Origin: JBEIFW01 sp044370695
GTDB lineage: Bacteria; Actinomycetota; Acidimicrobiia; Acidimicrobiales; Ilumatobacteraceae
Assembly: GCA_044370695.1 (NCBI GenBank)
Contig: JBILVB010000061.1
Span: forward strand, 1 to 19,833
Length of the DNA stretch: 19,833 nucleotides
Direction of reading: 5' to 3'
The translations under genes and the position numbers were made by a program. Shown here one piece after another: positions 1 through 7,403 of the stretch; position 1 is the first letter of the stretch, and each line of letters opens with the position of its first letter. Below the pieces are notes generated by a model that worked only from the letters and a program-made list of their open reading frames with translations, was not told the origin of the DNA and did not search any database.

Positions 1-1265
1 CCGAACTGGGGATCGACACCCGCGAGACCGTGGAGACCACCGACGGCGGGAACTCACCCCAGACCCTCGTGAACACCACGGCGCTCGCCATCGCGGCGGG
101 CGAGTTGGACCTCGCCGTGCTGTGCGGCGGGGAGGCCTGGCGCACCCGGGTCCGGGCCAAGCAGGCCGGCGTGCAGCTGTGGCCGAAGGTCGAACCCGAC
201 GTCCGGCCGGACCGGGTGCTCGGCAAGGACCTCGACATGAACCACCCCGACGAGGTCGCACGCGGGCTCCAGATGCCGGTGCAGATCTACCCGATGTTCG
301 AAACCGCGCTGCGGGCGGCCGCCGGCGAGGGCGTCGAGGAGCACCAGGCGAAGGTCTCCGAGCTGTGGAGCCGGTTCTCGGAGGTGGCGTCGCGCAATCC
401 CTACGCCTGGGTGCGCCGGCACCTGAGCCCCGAGGAGATCCGCACCCCGGGGCCCCGCAACCGCATGATCGGGTTCCCGTACCCGAAGTACATGAACTCC
501 AACAACGACGTCGATCAGTCGGCGGCGGTACTGATCTGCTCGGTCGCCAAGGCCGAGGCCCTCGGCGTCGGGCGCGACCGGTGGGTCTTCCCCCACGCCG
601 GCACGGACTGCCACGAGCACCTGTTCGTGTCCCACCGGTGGAACTACGCCGAGACCCCGGCGGTTCGCCTCGGCGGCCGGCGGGCACTCGAGCTCGCCGG
701 GATCGGGATCGACGACGTCGAGATCGTCGACCTGTACTCGTGCTTCCCCTCGGCGGTGCAACTCGGCGCCGCGAGCCTCGGGTTGCCCCTCGATCGCCAG
801 CTCACCCGCACCGGTGGGTTGTCGTTCGCCGGCGGACCGTGGAACGACTACGTGATGCACTCGATCGCCACCGTCGTCAGCGAGCTGCGCGAGCGGCCCG
901 GCGCCCGCGGCCTGGTCTGGGCCAACGGCGGGTTCGTGACCAAGCATGCGTTCGGCGTGTACTCGACCGAGCCTCCGACGGCGGGGTTCCGCCACGACGA
1001 CCCGCAGGACGCCATCGACGCCCTTCCGCGTCGTTCACTCGCCCGGCCCTCGGATGCCGCGGGCGCTGCGACCGTCGAGGCCTACACGGTGATGCACGAC
1101 CGCGACGGCAACCCCGAACAGGTCTTCGCCGCCTGCCTGCTCGCCGACGGCCGCCGGGCGTGGGGCACGACGCGCGACCGGGGCCTGGCGGAGGCGATGT
1201 GCGAGGGCGAGTGGGTCGGACGGGGCGTCACCCTCGACGCCGCCGGCACCCTCGACGCCGGCTGA
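1..1265 (+). CDS. Thiolase-like protein, TLP1 type (5' end outside window)
   Basis: The reading frame is open from base 3, so this is the C-terminal ~420 residues of a longer protein. It belongs to the thiolase superfamily, in the group often annotated acetyl-CoA acetyltransferase. Visible marks are GGNSPQ, a CGGEAWR segment matching the GG-E strand after the nucleophile loop of thiolases, DLYSCFPSA, and ANGGFVTKHAFGVYS, which corresponds to the C-terminal NGG/GHP active-site loop. The last ~95 residues (from about HDDPQDAID) look like the extra C-terminal domain of mycobacterial TLP1. Where classical thiolases have the nucleophilic Cys, the aligned stretch (DGGNSPQTLVN) has none, so biosynthetic or degradative thiolase chemistry is doubtful. 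An acyl-CoA binding or modified catalytic role is an inference. A 72-bp gap precedes the next gene. Family assignment is firm; function is not. Confidence 0.85.
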   Translation, partial: ELGIDTRETVETTDGGNSPQTLVNTTALAIAAGELDLAVLCGGEAWRTRVRAKQAGVQLWPKVEPDVRPDRVLGKDLDMNHPDEVARGLQMPVQIYPMFETALRAAAGEGVEEHQAKVSELWSRFSEVASRNPYAWVRRHLSPEEIRTPGPRNRMIGFPYPKYMNSNNDVDQSAAVLICSVAKAEALGVGRDRWVFPHAGTDCHEHLFVSHRWNYAETPAVRLGGRRALELAGIGIDDVEIVDLYSCFPSAVQLGAASLGLPLDRQLTRTGGLSFAGGPWNDYVMHSIATVVSELRERPGARGLVWANGGFVTKHAFGVYSTEPPTAGFRHDDPQDAIDALPRRSLARPSDAAGAATVEAYTVMHDRDGNPEQVFAACLLADGRRAWGTTRDRGLAEAMCEGEWVGRGVTLDAAGTLDAG

Positions 1266-1325
1266 TCGAGCCGCTGCGGACACGGGCCACACGTCCGGGC
1301 CCGGCCTGGACGAGCCCACCGTTGC

Positions 1326-1331
1326 TAGCGT
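1326..1331 (+). promoter_or_regulatory. -10-like TAGCGT, leaderless promoter of FAD oxidoreductase
   Basis: A TANNNT hexamer lies 6 nt before the ATG at 1338. This spacing would place the transcription start on or next to the start codon. No Shine-Dalgarno sequence is present before the ATG. The same arrangement recurs before several other genes in the window. Confidence 0.5.
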
Positions 1332-1337
1332 CCCGGC

Positions 1338-2789
1338 ATGGCTGAGGTGCTCGTCATCGGTGGTGGGGTGTCCGGGCTCGGGGCTGCGCTCGGGTTGTCG
1401 CGCGACGGTCACTCGGTGACCGTGCTCGACCGCGATGCCACCGAGGTGCCGCCGGATCCCGATTCGGCCTTCGACTGGGACCGGCGCGGCGCTCCCCAGG
1501 TGCGCCACAGCCACGCGTTCCTCGCTCGCCTGCGGCTGCTGCTCGCCGAGCACCACCCCGACGTCCTCGACGCCCTGCTCGCTGCGGGCGCTACCGAGAT
1601 GCGCTTCGGCGCAGCGCTCCCGCCGACGCTGCAGGGCTACGTACCCCAACCCGACGACCACGAGCTCACGATGCTCGGCTGCCGCCGGACCACCTTCGAG
1701 TGGGTGCTGCGCCGGACCGTCGAGGACGAAGGTCGCGTCCGGTTCCGCCCCGGGGTCGCGGTCGACGGGCTCGTCGCCGATCCCGGCTCGCCGCCGGTCG
1801 TGCGCGGGGTGCGGCTCGCCGGCGGTGGCACCGTCGACGCCGACGTGGTCGTGGTCGCCGGCGGGCGGCGCTCGGCCCTGCCCGAGTGGCTCACCGAACT
1901 CGGCTGCGACCCGGTGGCCGAGGAGGTGGACGACACGGGCATCGTCTACCTGTCGCGCTTCTACCGGTTGCGCGACGGAGCCGAGCTCCCGGATCGCACC
2001 GGCCCGGCCGGCGCCGATCTCGGCTATCTCAAGTACGGCGCCTTCGTCGGTGACCGCCGCACCTTCTCCCTCACCTTCGCCGTGCCCACCGAGGACGACC
2101 ATCTGCGACGCGTGCTCGACGAGCCCGAGGTGTTCGACGCCGTGTGCGGGCTGCTGGCGCCCACCGCGCCGTACGTCGACGGGCGCGGCGTTGCGATCTC
2201 GCCGGTCCACAAGATGGCCGGGCTCGTGAACCGCTGGCGAGAGTTCGTGCCCGCCGGCAACCCGGTCGTGCTCGGGCTGCACGCGATCGGGGACACCCGG
2301 CTGTGCACCAACCCGCTGTACGGCCGGGGGTGCAGCACCGGGTTCTGGCACGGTCATCTGCTGCGCGAAGTCGTCCGGGCCCATCCCGGGAACCTGCGGG
2401 ACCAGGCCGTGGCCCTCGCAGCGGCCACCGACGAGCACCTGGTGCCGTGGTACCGGTCGTCGGTCGTCCAGGACGCCGAGGCCCGCCGGGGCGCCGCTGC
2501 GCACCACGCCGGCGAGGACCCCGACGGCGACACCACCGATCCCCGCACCTTCATCCGGGGGGTGCTGCGCGACGGCCTGCTCCCCGCGCTGCGGCTCGAT
2601 GCCGTGGTGCTGCGTGCCTTCCTGCGCCAACTCAACCTGCTCTCCCGGCCCGACGCGCTGACCACCGATCCCGAGGTGCAGTCCCGGGTCCTGGCCGTGT
2701 GGCAGAGCCGTGACCAGCGCCCGGCCGAGGCCCCGCTCGGGCCGCGCCGCCGGGAAGACCTGTTGGAGGCGGTCGGCCGGGCGGCGTAG
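1338..2789 (+). CDS. FAD-dependent oxidoreductase/monooxygenase-like flavoprotein
   Basis: This 483-residue flavoprotein starts with a Rossmann dinucleotide fold: VIGGGVSGLG at residues 5-14, followed by the acidic end of beta-2 (VTVLDRD). A second FAD contact, LHAIGDTRLCTNPLYGRG near residues 310-330, matches the GD...P..G.G motif of aromatic hydroxylases, geranylgeranyl reductases and tryptophan halogenases. The motif VRHSHAF near residue 57 recurs in actinobacterial members annotated as FAD monooxygenases. The substrate cannot be read from the sequence. It is the first gene of an operon with an LLM oxidoreductase (9 bp downstream) and an MFS transporter, suggesting oxidation of an imported or exported small molecule. 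The ATG was chosen because it immediately precedes the glycine-rich loop and follows a -10 box. Confidence 0.85.
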   Translation: MAEVLVIGGGVSGLGAALGLSRDGHSVTVLDRDATEVPPDPDSAFDWDRRGAPQVRHSHAFLARLRLLLAEHHPDVLDALLAAGATEMRFGAALPPTLQGYVPQPDDHELTMLGCRRTTFEWVLRRTVEDEGRVRFRPGVAVDGLVADPGSPPVVRGVRLAGGGTVDADVVVVAGGRRSALPEWLTELGCDPVAEEVDDTGIVYLSRFYRLRDGAELPDRTGPAGADLGYLKYGAFVGDRRTFSLTFAVPTEDDHLRRVLDEPEVFDAVCGLLAPTAPYVDGRGVAISPVHKMAGLVNRWREFVPAGNPVVLGLHAIGDTRLCTNPLYGRGCSTGFWHGHLLREVVRAHPGNLRDQAVALAAATDEHLVPWYRSSVVQDAEARRGAAAHHAGEDPDGDTTDPRTFIRGVLRDGLLPALRLDAVVLRAFLRQLNLLSRPDALTTDPEVQSRVLAVWQSRDQRPAEAPLGPRRREDLLEAVGRAA

Positions 2790-2798
2790 AACGGGGAC

Positions 2799-3674
2799 AT
2801 GCGTTTCGGGGTGGCAGTACCGCAGGCCGGGCCGTTCGTCGCGCCGGAGGTGCAGCAGCGCCTGGCCACCGAGATCGAGGCCCTCGGCTACGACTCGGTG
2901 TGGGTCAGCGATCACGTGATCGTGCCCGCCGGGGAGCGGTACATCCCCGAGACGATGCACGAGCCCTTGGCGCTGCTCGCGTGGCTGGCCGCCCGCACCA
3001 CCCGGGTCACCCTCGGGATCTCGGTGCTGATCCTGCCGTACCGGGATCCGGTGTTCACGGCGAAATTCCTGTCGTCGGTGGACGTGCTCTCGGGCGGCCG
3101 GCTCGAACTGGGTGTCGGCGCCGGCTGGTTGCAGGCCGAATTCGAGGCGTTGTCGGCCGACTTCGAGCGACGCGGCGCCGTCACCGACGAGTACCTCCGG
3201 GTGATCCGCAACCTGTGGGAGACCGACACCTCGAGCTTCGAGGGCCCCACCAAGCGCTACACCGACATGCGGATGTTCCCCAAGCAGGCCCCGGGCCGCA
3301 CGGGCACGATCCCGATCCTGGTGGGCGGCAACCAGGCTCCCTCGGTGCGACGGGCCGCCGAGCTCGGTGACGGCTGGCATCCGATCAACCTCGGCCCGGC
3401 GCAACTCGCCGACGGCATCGCCGGTTACCGGGCCGCGTGCGCCCGGTTCGGCCGCACGCCCGGCACCGTCAATCTCCGCCACATGCCCGGCGGGCGTTCC
3501 GTGCCGGAGGGCTCACCGCTGTCGGGCGCCGCCGACGAACAGGCCGCCGACGTGCGGGCCTACGCGGCCGCCGGCCTCGACGAGCTGATGCTGTCGCTCC
3601 CGGCCCGCAGCCCCGACGAGCTGCTCGACCGCCTCGGCTCGTTCATGACCGACGTCGTTCCCCGGACCCGCTGA
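2799..3674 (+). CDS. LLM class F420-dependent oxidoreductase (TIGR03619-like)
   Basis: The 291-residue protein is a luciferase-like TIM barrel. Recognisable segments are the N-terminal strand MRFGVAVPQAG, ALGYDSVWVSDHV, TLGISVLILPYRDPV, the ligand-binding GGRLELGVGAGW, and IPILVGGNQAPSVRRAAELGDGW. These match actinobacterial oxidoreductases annotated as F420-dependent; cofactor F420 rather than FMN is inferred from family resemblance. The substrate is unknown. It starts 9 bp after the FAD oxidoreductase stop and ends 1 bp before the MFS start, so the three genes are probably cotranscribed. A TAGAAC sequence formed by the preceding stop codon lies 6 nt before the ATG but lacks the final T of TANNNT. 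Confidence 0.88.
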   Translation: MRFGVAVPQAGPFVAPEVQQRLATEIEALGYDSVWVSDHVIVPAGERYIPETMHEPLALLAWLAARTTRVTLGISVLILPYRDPVFTAKFLSSVDVLSGGRLELGVGAGWLQAEFEALSADFERRGAVTDEYLRVIRNLWETDTSSFEGPTKRYTDMRMFPKQAPGRTGTIPILVGGNQAPSVRRAAELGDGWHPINLGPAQLADGIAGYRAACARFGRTPGTVNLRHMPGGRSVPEGSPLSGAADEQAADVRAYAAAGLDELMLSLPARSPDELLDRLGSFMTDVVPRTR

Positions 3675-3675
3675 G

Positions 3676-4956
3676 ATGACTGCGGTCGGGGTCCCCGGCC
3701 GGGCACCCGCGCTGGCCCGGCGCATCGCCGCCCGCCACTTCTACGGCTGGGTCGTCGCCGTGAGCTGCCTGGCCATGATGTTCGTGACCGTCGGCGTCGG
3801 GTACTACGGCCAGTCGGTGTTCCTCAAGCCGCTCAAGCTCGAACACGGCTGGTCGTCATCGGTGGTCAACGCGGCGAGCGGGTTGTACTTCGGGCTGTCG
3901 GGCATCGCCGGGTTCGTGGTCGGCCGCCACATCGACCGCCGGGGCGCGGTCCCGTTCCTGGCGTTCGGGATCGTGGCCACCGGGTTCGCCGTCGCCGGCC
4001 TCGGTCTCGTCGAGCACGAATGGCAGCTGTTCGTGGTGTACGCCGCCATGGCGGTCGCCTACGGGGTGGGCGCGGCGCTGCCGATCTCGTCGATGTTGTC
4101 GCGCTGGTTCATCCGGTCCCGGGCCAAGGCGACGTCGATCTCCTCCACCGGCGTGTCGCTCGGCGGCGCCATCCTGGTCCCGGTCGGCACGGCCCTGATC
4201 GAGGCCCACGGCCTGGCGACGGCCGCGCCGATCCTGGGGGCGTTGGTGATCGTGGTGGCGCTGCCCGTGTTGCTGCTCGCCGTCGTGCCCGACCCGGCGC
4301 TCGTCGGCCAGCAACCCGACGGTGGGCCCGCCAAGGCCGAGGCTGCGCCGGCCCGGCGCATGGGCGACCAGTACCGGGTCTGGACCCGCAACGACGCCAT
4401 GCGCACGACGTCGTTCTGGGCGTTGCTGATCGGCTTCACCCTGGCCCTCGCTGCGCAGACGGCCGTGCTCATCAACCAGCAGACGTTCCTGTCCGACAGC
4501 GACAAGCTCGGCTCACTGTCGGCCGCTGCACTCGCGGTGACCACGACGACGGTCGGCTCGATCGTGGCCCGCCTGGCCATGGGCCAGATCGCCGACGGCC
4601 TCGACAAACGCTGGGTCACCGTCGGGCTGTTCGCCCTGCAGGGTCTCGCCATCGCGCTCTACACGATCGCCGGATCGACGTGGTCGATCTACCTCGTGGC
4701 CACGGTGTTCGGCTTCACGATCGGCAACGTCTACATGATGCAGTCGCTGCTCGTCGGCGAGCTGTTCGGCATCACGAGCTTCGCCACGGTGTACAGCGTG
4801 ATCGCGCTCGCCGGTCAGCTGGGCAGCGCAGCGGGCATGTTCTTCATCGGCTGGGCCCGCGACGCGTCGGGTGGCTACACGATGCCGTTCCTCGTGTTGG
4901 CCGGCGTGAACCTGACGGCCGCGGTCGTGGTCAGCCGGGCCAGACCGCTCGACTGA
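3676..4956 (+). CDS. MFS transporter, monocarboxylate/OFA-like
   Basis: This 426-residue integral membrane protein has about 12 hydrophobic helices in two six-helix halves, separated by a charged cytoplasmic loop around residues 210-240. Near the N-terminus is FYGWVVAVSCLAMM, typical of the oxalate/formate antiporter and monocarboxylate transporter group. GRHIDRRG after helix 2 and GQIADGLDKRW in the second half are the MFS motif A loops (G-x-x-x-D-R). The likely substrate is a small organic acid, but this rests on family resemblance only. The ATG lies 1 bp after the stop of the LLM gene, suggesting translational coupling. It converges on the SnoaL-like gene with only 12 bp between the stops. 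Confidence 0.88.
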   Translation: MTAVGVPGRAPALARRIAARHFYGWVVAVSCLAMMFVTVGVGYYGQSVFLKPLKLEHGWSSSVVNAASGLYFGLSGIAGFVVGRHIDRRGAVPFLAFGIVATGFAVAGLGLVEHEWQLFVVYAAMAVAYGVGAALPISSMLSRWFIRSRAKATSISSTGVSLGGAILVPVGTALIEAHGLATAAPILGALVIVVALPVLLLAVVPDPALVGQQPDGGPAKAEAAPARRMGDQYRVWTRNDAMRTTSFWALLIGFTLALAAQTAVLINQQTFLSDSDKLGSLSAAALAVTTTTVGSIVARLAMGQIADGLDKRWVTVGLFALQGLAIALYTIAGSTWSIYLVATVFGFTIGNVYMMQSLLVGELFGITSFATVYSVIALAGQLGSAAGMFFIGWARDASGGYTMPFLVLAGVNLTAAVVVSRARPLD

Positions 4957-4968
4957 CCGCGCTGGCGT

Positions 4969-5535
4969 TCAGGGCCGGTACACCGGCGGGCGTGCGCCCC
5001 GATCGGCCTTCGCGGCGTCCACCGGTTCGGTGATCCGCCCGGAGGCCTCCGACGTCACGGTCCAGCCCCAGCCCGAGATGATCCGGAACCGTTCGAGGCG
5101 CCACTTGCCATCGCCGTCCTGACGGAACCGGCCCTGGTACTGGCCGCCCTGCAGCGAGGCCCGGCCGGCCCCCGAGGTCATCATGTACGCCGACAGCTCG
5201 GCGTGGGTGAGGTCGTCGTCCACGCTGATCGACACGTTCGAGGTGTGGTGCCCGCCGCGCACCGACGGCTCCCAGCGCGTGTGGTCGACGTACAGCGGGG
5301 CGATGCCTTCGTGGCCGACGAGGTGGAGGTCCTGACCCGATCCGGGCGGGAAGTTGACCACGTCGAGCACGGCGTCGGCGGTGAACACCTCGGGCAGCAA
5401 CTCGGCCGCGTAGCCGACGTCCATCAGGTACAGGTACTGGTGGAACGTCGACTGGCACGCCTCGCGGATCTCGAGCACGGCCAGTCGTCGCTGCAGATCG
5501 GCCACGAGGCCGCGGAGTTCGTCGAGTTCGCCCAT
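4969..5535 (-). CDS. SnoaL/NTF2-like family protein
   Basis: The 188-residue protein has the layout of the SnoaL-like NTF2 fold. An N-terminal helix (LRGLVADLQRRLAVLEIREACQ) leads to a helix with YLYLMDVGYAAELLPEVFTADAVLDV, followed by the beta-sheet segments HHTSNVSISVDD, QYQGRFRQDGDGKWRLERFRI and GWGWTV. Members act as ketosteroid-isomerase or dehydratase-like enzymes or as small-ligand binders; no function can be assigned here. It lies 32 bp downstream of a CoA-transferase in the same direction. I chose the ATG at 5535 over the GTG at 5544 because a TACGGT hexamer sits 7 nt before the ATG and overlaps the GTG. Confidence 0.8.
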   Translation of the reverse strand: MGELDELRGLVADLQRRLAVLEIREACQSTFHQYLYLMDVGYAAELLPEVFTADAVLDVVNFPPGSGQDLHLVGHEGIAPLYVDHTRWEPSVRGGHHTSNVSISVDDDLTHAELSAYMMTSGAGRASLQGGQYQGRFRQDGDGKWRLERFRIISGWGWTVTSEASGRITEPVDAAKADRGARPPVYRP

Positions 5536-5542
5536 GGCCGGC

Positions 5543-5548
5543 ACCGTA
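5543..5548 (-). promoter_or_regulatory. -10-like TACGGT, leaderless promoter of SnoaL-like gene
   Basis: On the minus strand TACGGT is followed by 7 nt and then the ATG at 5535. There is no Shine-Dalgarno sequence. It would let the SnoaL-like gene be transcribed independently of the CoA-transferase upstream. Confidence 0.45.
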
Positions 5549-5567
5549 CGGGATCGCGACCCGGCGT

Positions 5568-6761
5568 TCAGCCGATGACGCCGGCCGCCCGCAGTGCGGC
5601 GAGCCCGTCGTCGTCGTAGCCGTGCGCTCGCAGCACCGACTCGGTCGACTCACCCAGTTGGTCGACCGACCACACCGGCTCGTGCCGGGTGTGGCTCCAC
5701 CGCACCGGTGGCCGGGGCTGGGTGACCGTGCCGATCGTCGGGTGCTCCCAGGTGTGGATCACCCCGTTGTGCACCACCTGTGGGTCCGTGAACACGTCGT
5801 CGGGCGAGTTGACCTTGGCGCAGGGCACCTGTTCGGCCCGCATCTTCACGATGAGTTCGTCGACGGTCTCGGACAGGAACGCCGTACGCAGCAGTTCGCC
5901 GAGGGCGATCTGGCTCTCCAGGTTCTGGCGGGCCTGCGGCGTGGCGAAGCGCTCGTCGGCGATCCACTCCGGATGCCCCAGGGCGCGGCACACGCCCTGG
6001 AACTCGACGTCGGACGCCGTGAAGTACACGAAGAACCCGTCGGCGGCCTGCCACAACCGGTAGATCTGGCTGAGGACGGCACCCTTCACCACCTCGGGTC
6101 CGCGCAGGGTGTGGCCCATGAACGTGTCGGGCCACAGGTAGTAGAGCGACGAGTCGAGCATCGGCACGACGAGGTGTTGGCCGGCGGCCTTGCCGGTCGC
6201 CCGGGCGAACAGCGCAGCCGTGATCGCCTGCGCCGCGGCCTGGGCGGTGGTCTTGTCGCACACCAGGGTTCGGATGAGATCCGGGATGGGGATGTCCTGG
6301 CTCTGCTGGGTGGGCACCACGCCGGACACGGCCTGGATCACCGGGTCGTACACCCGCCAGTCGGCGTACGGGCCGTCGGGCCCGAATCCGGAGATCGACA
6401 CGTAGATCAGGTTCGGGTTGATCGCATGGAGGTCGGCGGGCCCGATGCCCATACGGTCGACGGCCCCGGGCCGGAAGTTCTGCACGACGACGTCGGCGTC
6501 GGCCGCCAGCTTCTTGAACACGGCGATGCCTTCGGCCGTGGACAGGTCGAGGGCCACCGACGGCTTGCCCCGGTTGGCCGACGCGTACATGGCCGACACG
6601 GTGCCCACCCGGAACGCCCCGATCCGGGTGATGTCGCCGATCTGGCGGGGTTCGACCTTGATCACGTCGGCGCCCTGGTCGGCCAGGATCTGGCAGCACC
6701 ACGGGCCGGAGATCACCGCCGAGACGTCGATCACCTTGATGCCTTCGAGCGGACCGGGCAT
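5568..6761 (-). CDS. CaiB/BaiF (family III) CoA-transferase
   Basis: This 397-residue enzyme transfers CoA between carboxylic acids, or acts as a racemase-like relative. It opens with PLEGIKVIDVSAVISGPWC and ADQGADVIKVE, the standard family start, followed by NRGKPSVALDL and VVVQNFRPGAVDRMG. The catalytic Asp falls in LVCDKTTAQAA at residue 169, the same number as the nucleophilic Asp169 of formyl-CoA transferase. AALFARATGKAAGQHLVVPMLD follows as expected. Length is normal for the family. A strong Shine-Dalgarno sequence precedes the ATG. It lies 38 bp after the PlsY-like gene and 32 bp before the SnoaL-like gene, all on the same strand. The acyl substrate is unknown; a carnitine-like, branched-chain or steroid side-chain acyl-CoA is possible. 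Confidence 0.93.
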   Translation of the reverse strand: MPGPLEGIKVIDVSAVISGPWCCQILADQGADVIKVEPRQIGDITRIGAFRVGTVSAMYASANRGKPSVALDLSTAEGIAVFKKLAADADVVVQNFRPGAVDRMGIGPADLHAINPNLIYVSISGFGPDGPYADWRVYDPVIQAVSGVVPTQQSQDIPIPDLIRTLVCDKTTAQAAAQAITAALFARATGKAAGQHLVVPMLDSSLYYLWPDTFMGHTLRGPEVVKGAVLSQIYRLWQAADGFFVYFTASDVEFQGVCRALGHPEWIADERFATPQARQNLESQIALGELLRTAFLSETVDELIVKMRAEQVPCAKVNSPDDVFTDPQVVHNGVIHTWEHPTIGTVTQPRPPVRWSHTRHEPVWSVDQLGESTESVLRAHGYDDDGLAALRAAGVIG

Positions 6762-6769
6762 TCCTGAAC

Positions 6770-6775
6770 CCTCCT
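6770..6775 (-). promoter_or_regulatory. Strong Shine-Dalgarno for the CoA-transferase
   Basis: On the minus strand AGGAGG lies 8 nt before the ATG at 6761. It is the clearest Shine-Dalgarno in the window and contrasts with the many starts that have none, indicating this gene is translated from a leadered message. Confidence 0.7.
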
Positions 6776-6799
6776 ACGACGACGGGTGCTCCAAGTCCA

Positions 6800-7378
6800 T
6801 CACGCGCGGGCCTCGCGGCGCGCTGCCAGAGCAGCCTGGGCGAACCGGAGGCCGACGAAGGTCATCAGCGCCCCGGTCGCCGCGACGTACTCGATCGGTT
6901 CGAGGACCGCCTGCACGACGGGCAACCCGAACACCCCGGCCCGGGCGAACCACTCGAAGCGACGGCTGACCGCCCACAGCACCAGGCACACCACGAGCGT
7001 GGCCAACGCGACCACCGGCGCGATCGCCACCATGCCCCCGACGAAGGTGAGCACGCACCGCCCACCCCGGAACGACGCGAACACCGGCCAGGCGTGACCG
7101 ACCATCGCAGCACCGACGACCACGTAGGGCACCCACCACCGCCCGCCGGCCACCAGGTGGCCGAGACCGCCTGCGACCAACCCCTTGGCGGCGTCGACCG
7201 CGAACACCGGCGCCGACGCCCGCTTCCCGAGCGTCGCCTGGGTGTTCCACCACCCCGGGTTGCGGTCGCCGACCGCGCGGATGTCGACGCCGTGGCGCCG
7301 GGCGACCACGACCGCGCTCGGCACCGACCCGGCGAGGTACGCAGCGACACAGGCGACGACCACGAACACGACCGGCAT
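6800..7378 (-). CDS. Divergent PlsY-like glycerol-3-phosphate acyltransferase family membrane protein
   Basis: The 192-residue protein has about five hydrophobic helices. It matches PlsY (acyl-phosphate:glycerol-3-phosphate acyltransferase) in two places. The first motif region is AGSVPSAVVVARRHGVDIRAVGDRNPGWWN (residues 16-45; compare GS-P-...-G-DIR-GS-N-GA-N), followed by DAAKGLVAG. The second is GHAWPVFASFRGGRCVLTFVG (residues 94-114; compare GH-FPVFL-FKGGK-VAT). The usual GSGNIGATN is replaced by GDRNPGWWN, and the third conserved PlsY motif near the C-terminus is not recognisable, so the acceptor or activity may differ. The ATG at 7378 directly precedes the first helix. Its start faces the CrtA-like gene start. 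Confidence 0.75.
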   Translation of the reverse strand: MPVVFVVVACVAAYLAGSVPSAVVVARRHGVDIRAVGDRNPGWWNTQATLGKRASAPVFAVDAAKGLVAGGLGHLVAGGRWWVPYVVVGAAMVGHAWPVFASFRGGRCVLTFVGGMVAIAPVVALATLVVCLVLWAVSRRFEWFARAGVFGLPVVQAVLEPIEYVAATGALMTFVGLRFAQAALAARREARA

Positions 7379-7403
7379 GCCGGCAGGATGCCAGCATGCC
7401 GGC
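7375..7403. repeat. Direct repeat GCATGCCGGC between divergent starts
   Basis: GCATGCCGGC occurs at 7375-7384 and again at 7394-7403, with 19 bp between the starts of the copies. The first copy is part of the palindrome CCGGCATGCCGG (7373-7384). The repeats cover the short region between the PlsY-like start (7378) and the CrtA-like start (GTG 7404). They could be an operator, but they are GC-rich and the first copy overlaps the PlsY-like coding start, so chance is possible. Confidence 0.35.

Noticed and set aside
1289..1312. GC-rich self-complementary stretch between the thiolase-like gene and the FAD oxidoreductase as a terminator
   Set aside because: The central CCGGGCCCGG is palindromic but leaves no loop, and the flanking pairing is imperfect, so a functional hairpin is not supported.
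1035..3482. Minus-strand open frame of 815 codons opposite the FAD oxidoreductase and LLM genes
   Set aside because: The translation is low-complexity (Arg, Gly, Ala, Pro, His, Val) without recognisable domains, and it lies opposite two well-supported genes. Long antisense frames are expected in high-GC DNA.
5622..6767. Plus-strand open frame of 381 codons opposite the CoA-transferase
   Set aside because: The CoA-transferase has its catalytic Asp169, correct length and a strong Shine-Dalgarno; the opposite frame has no recognisable motif.
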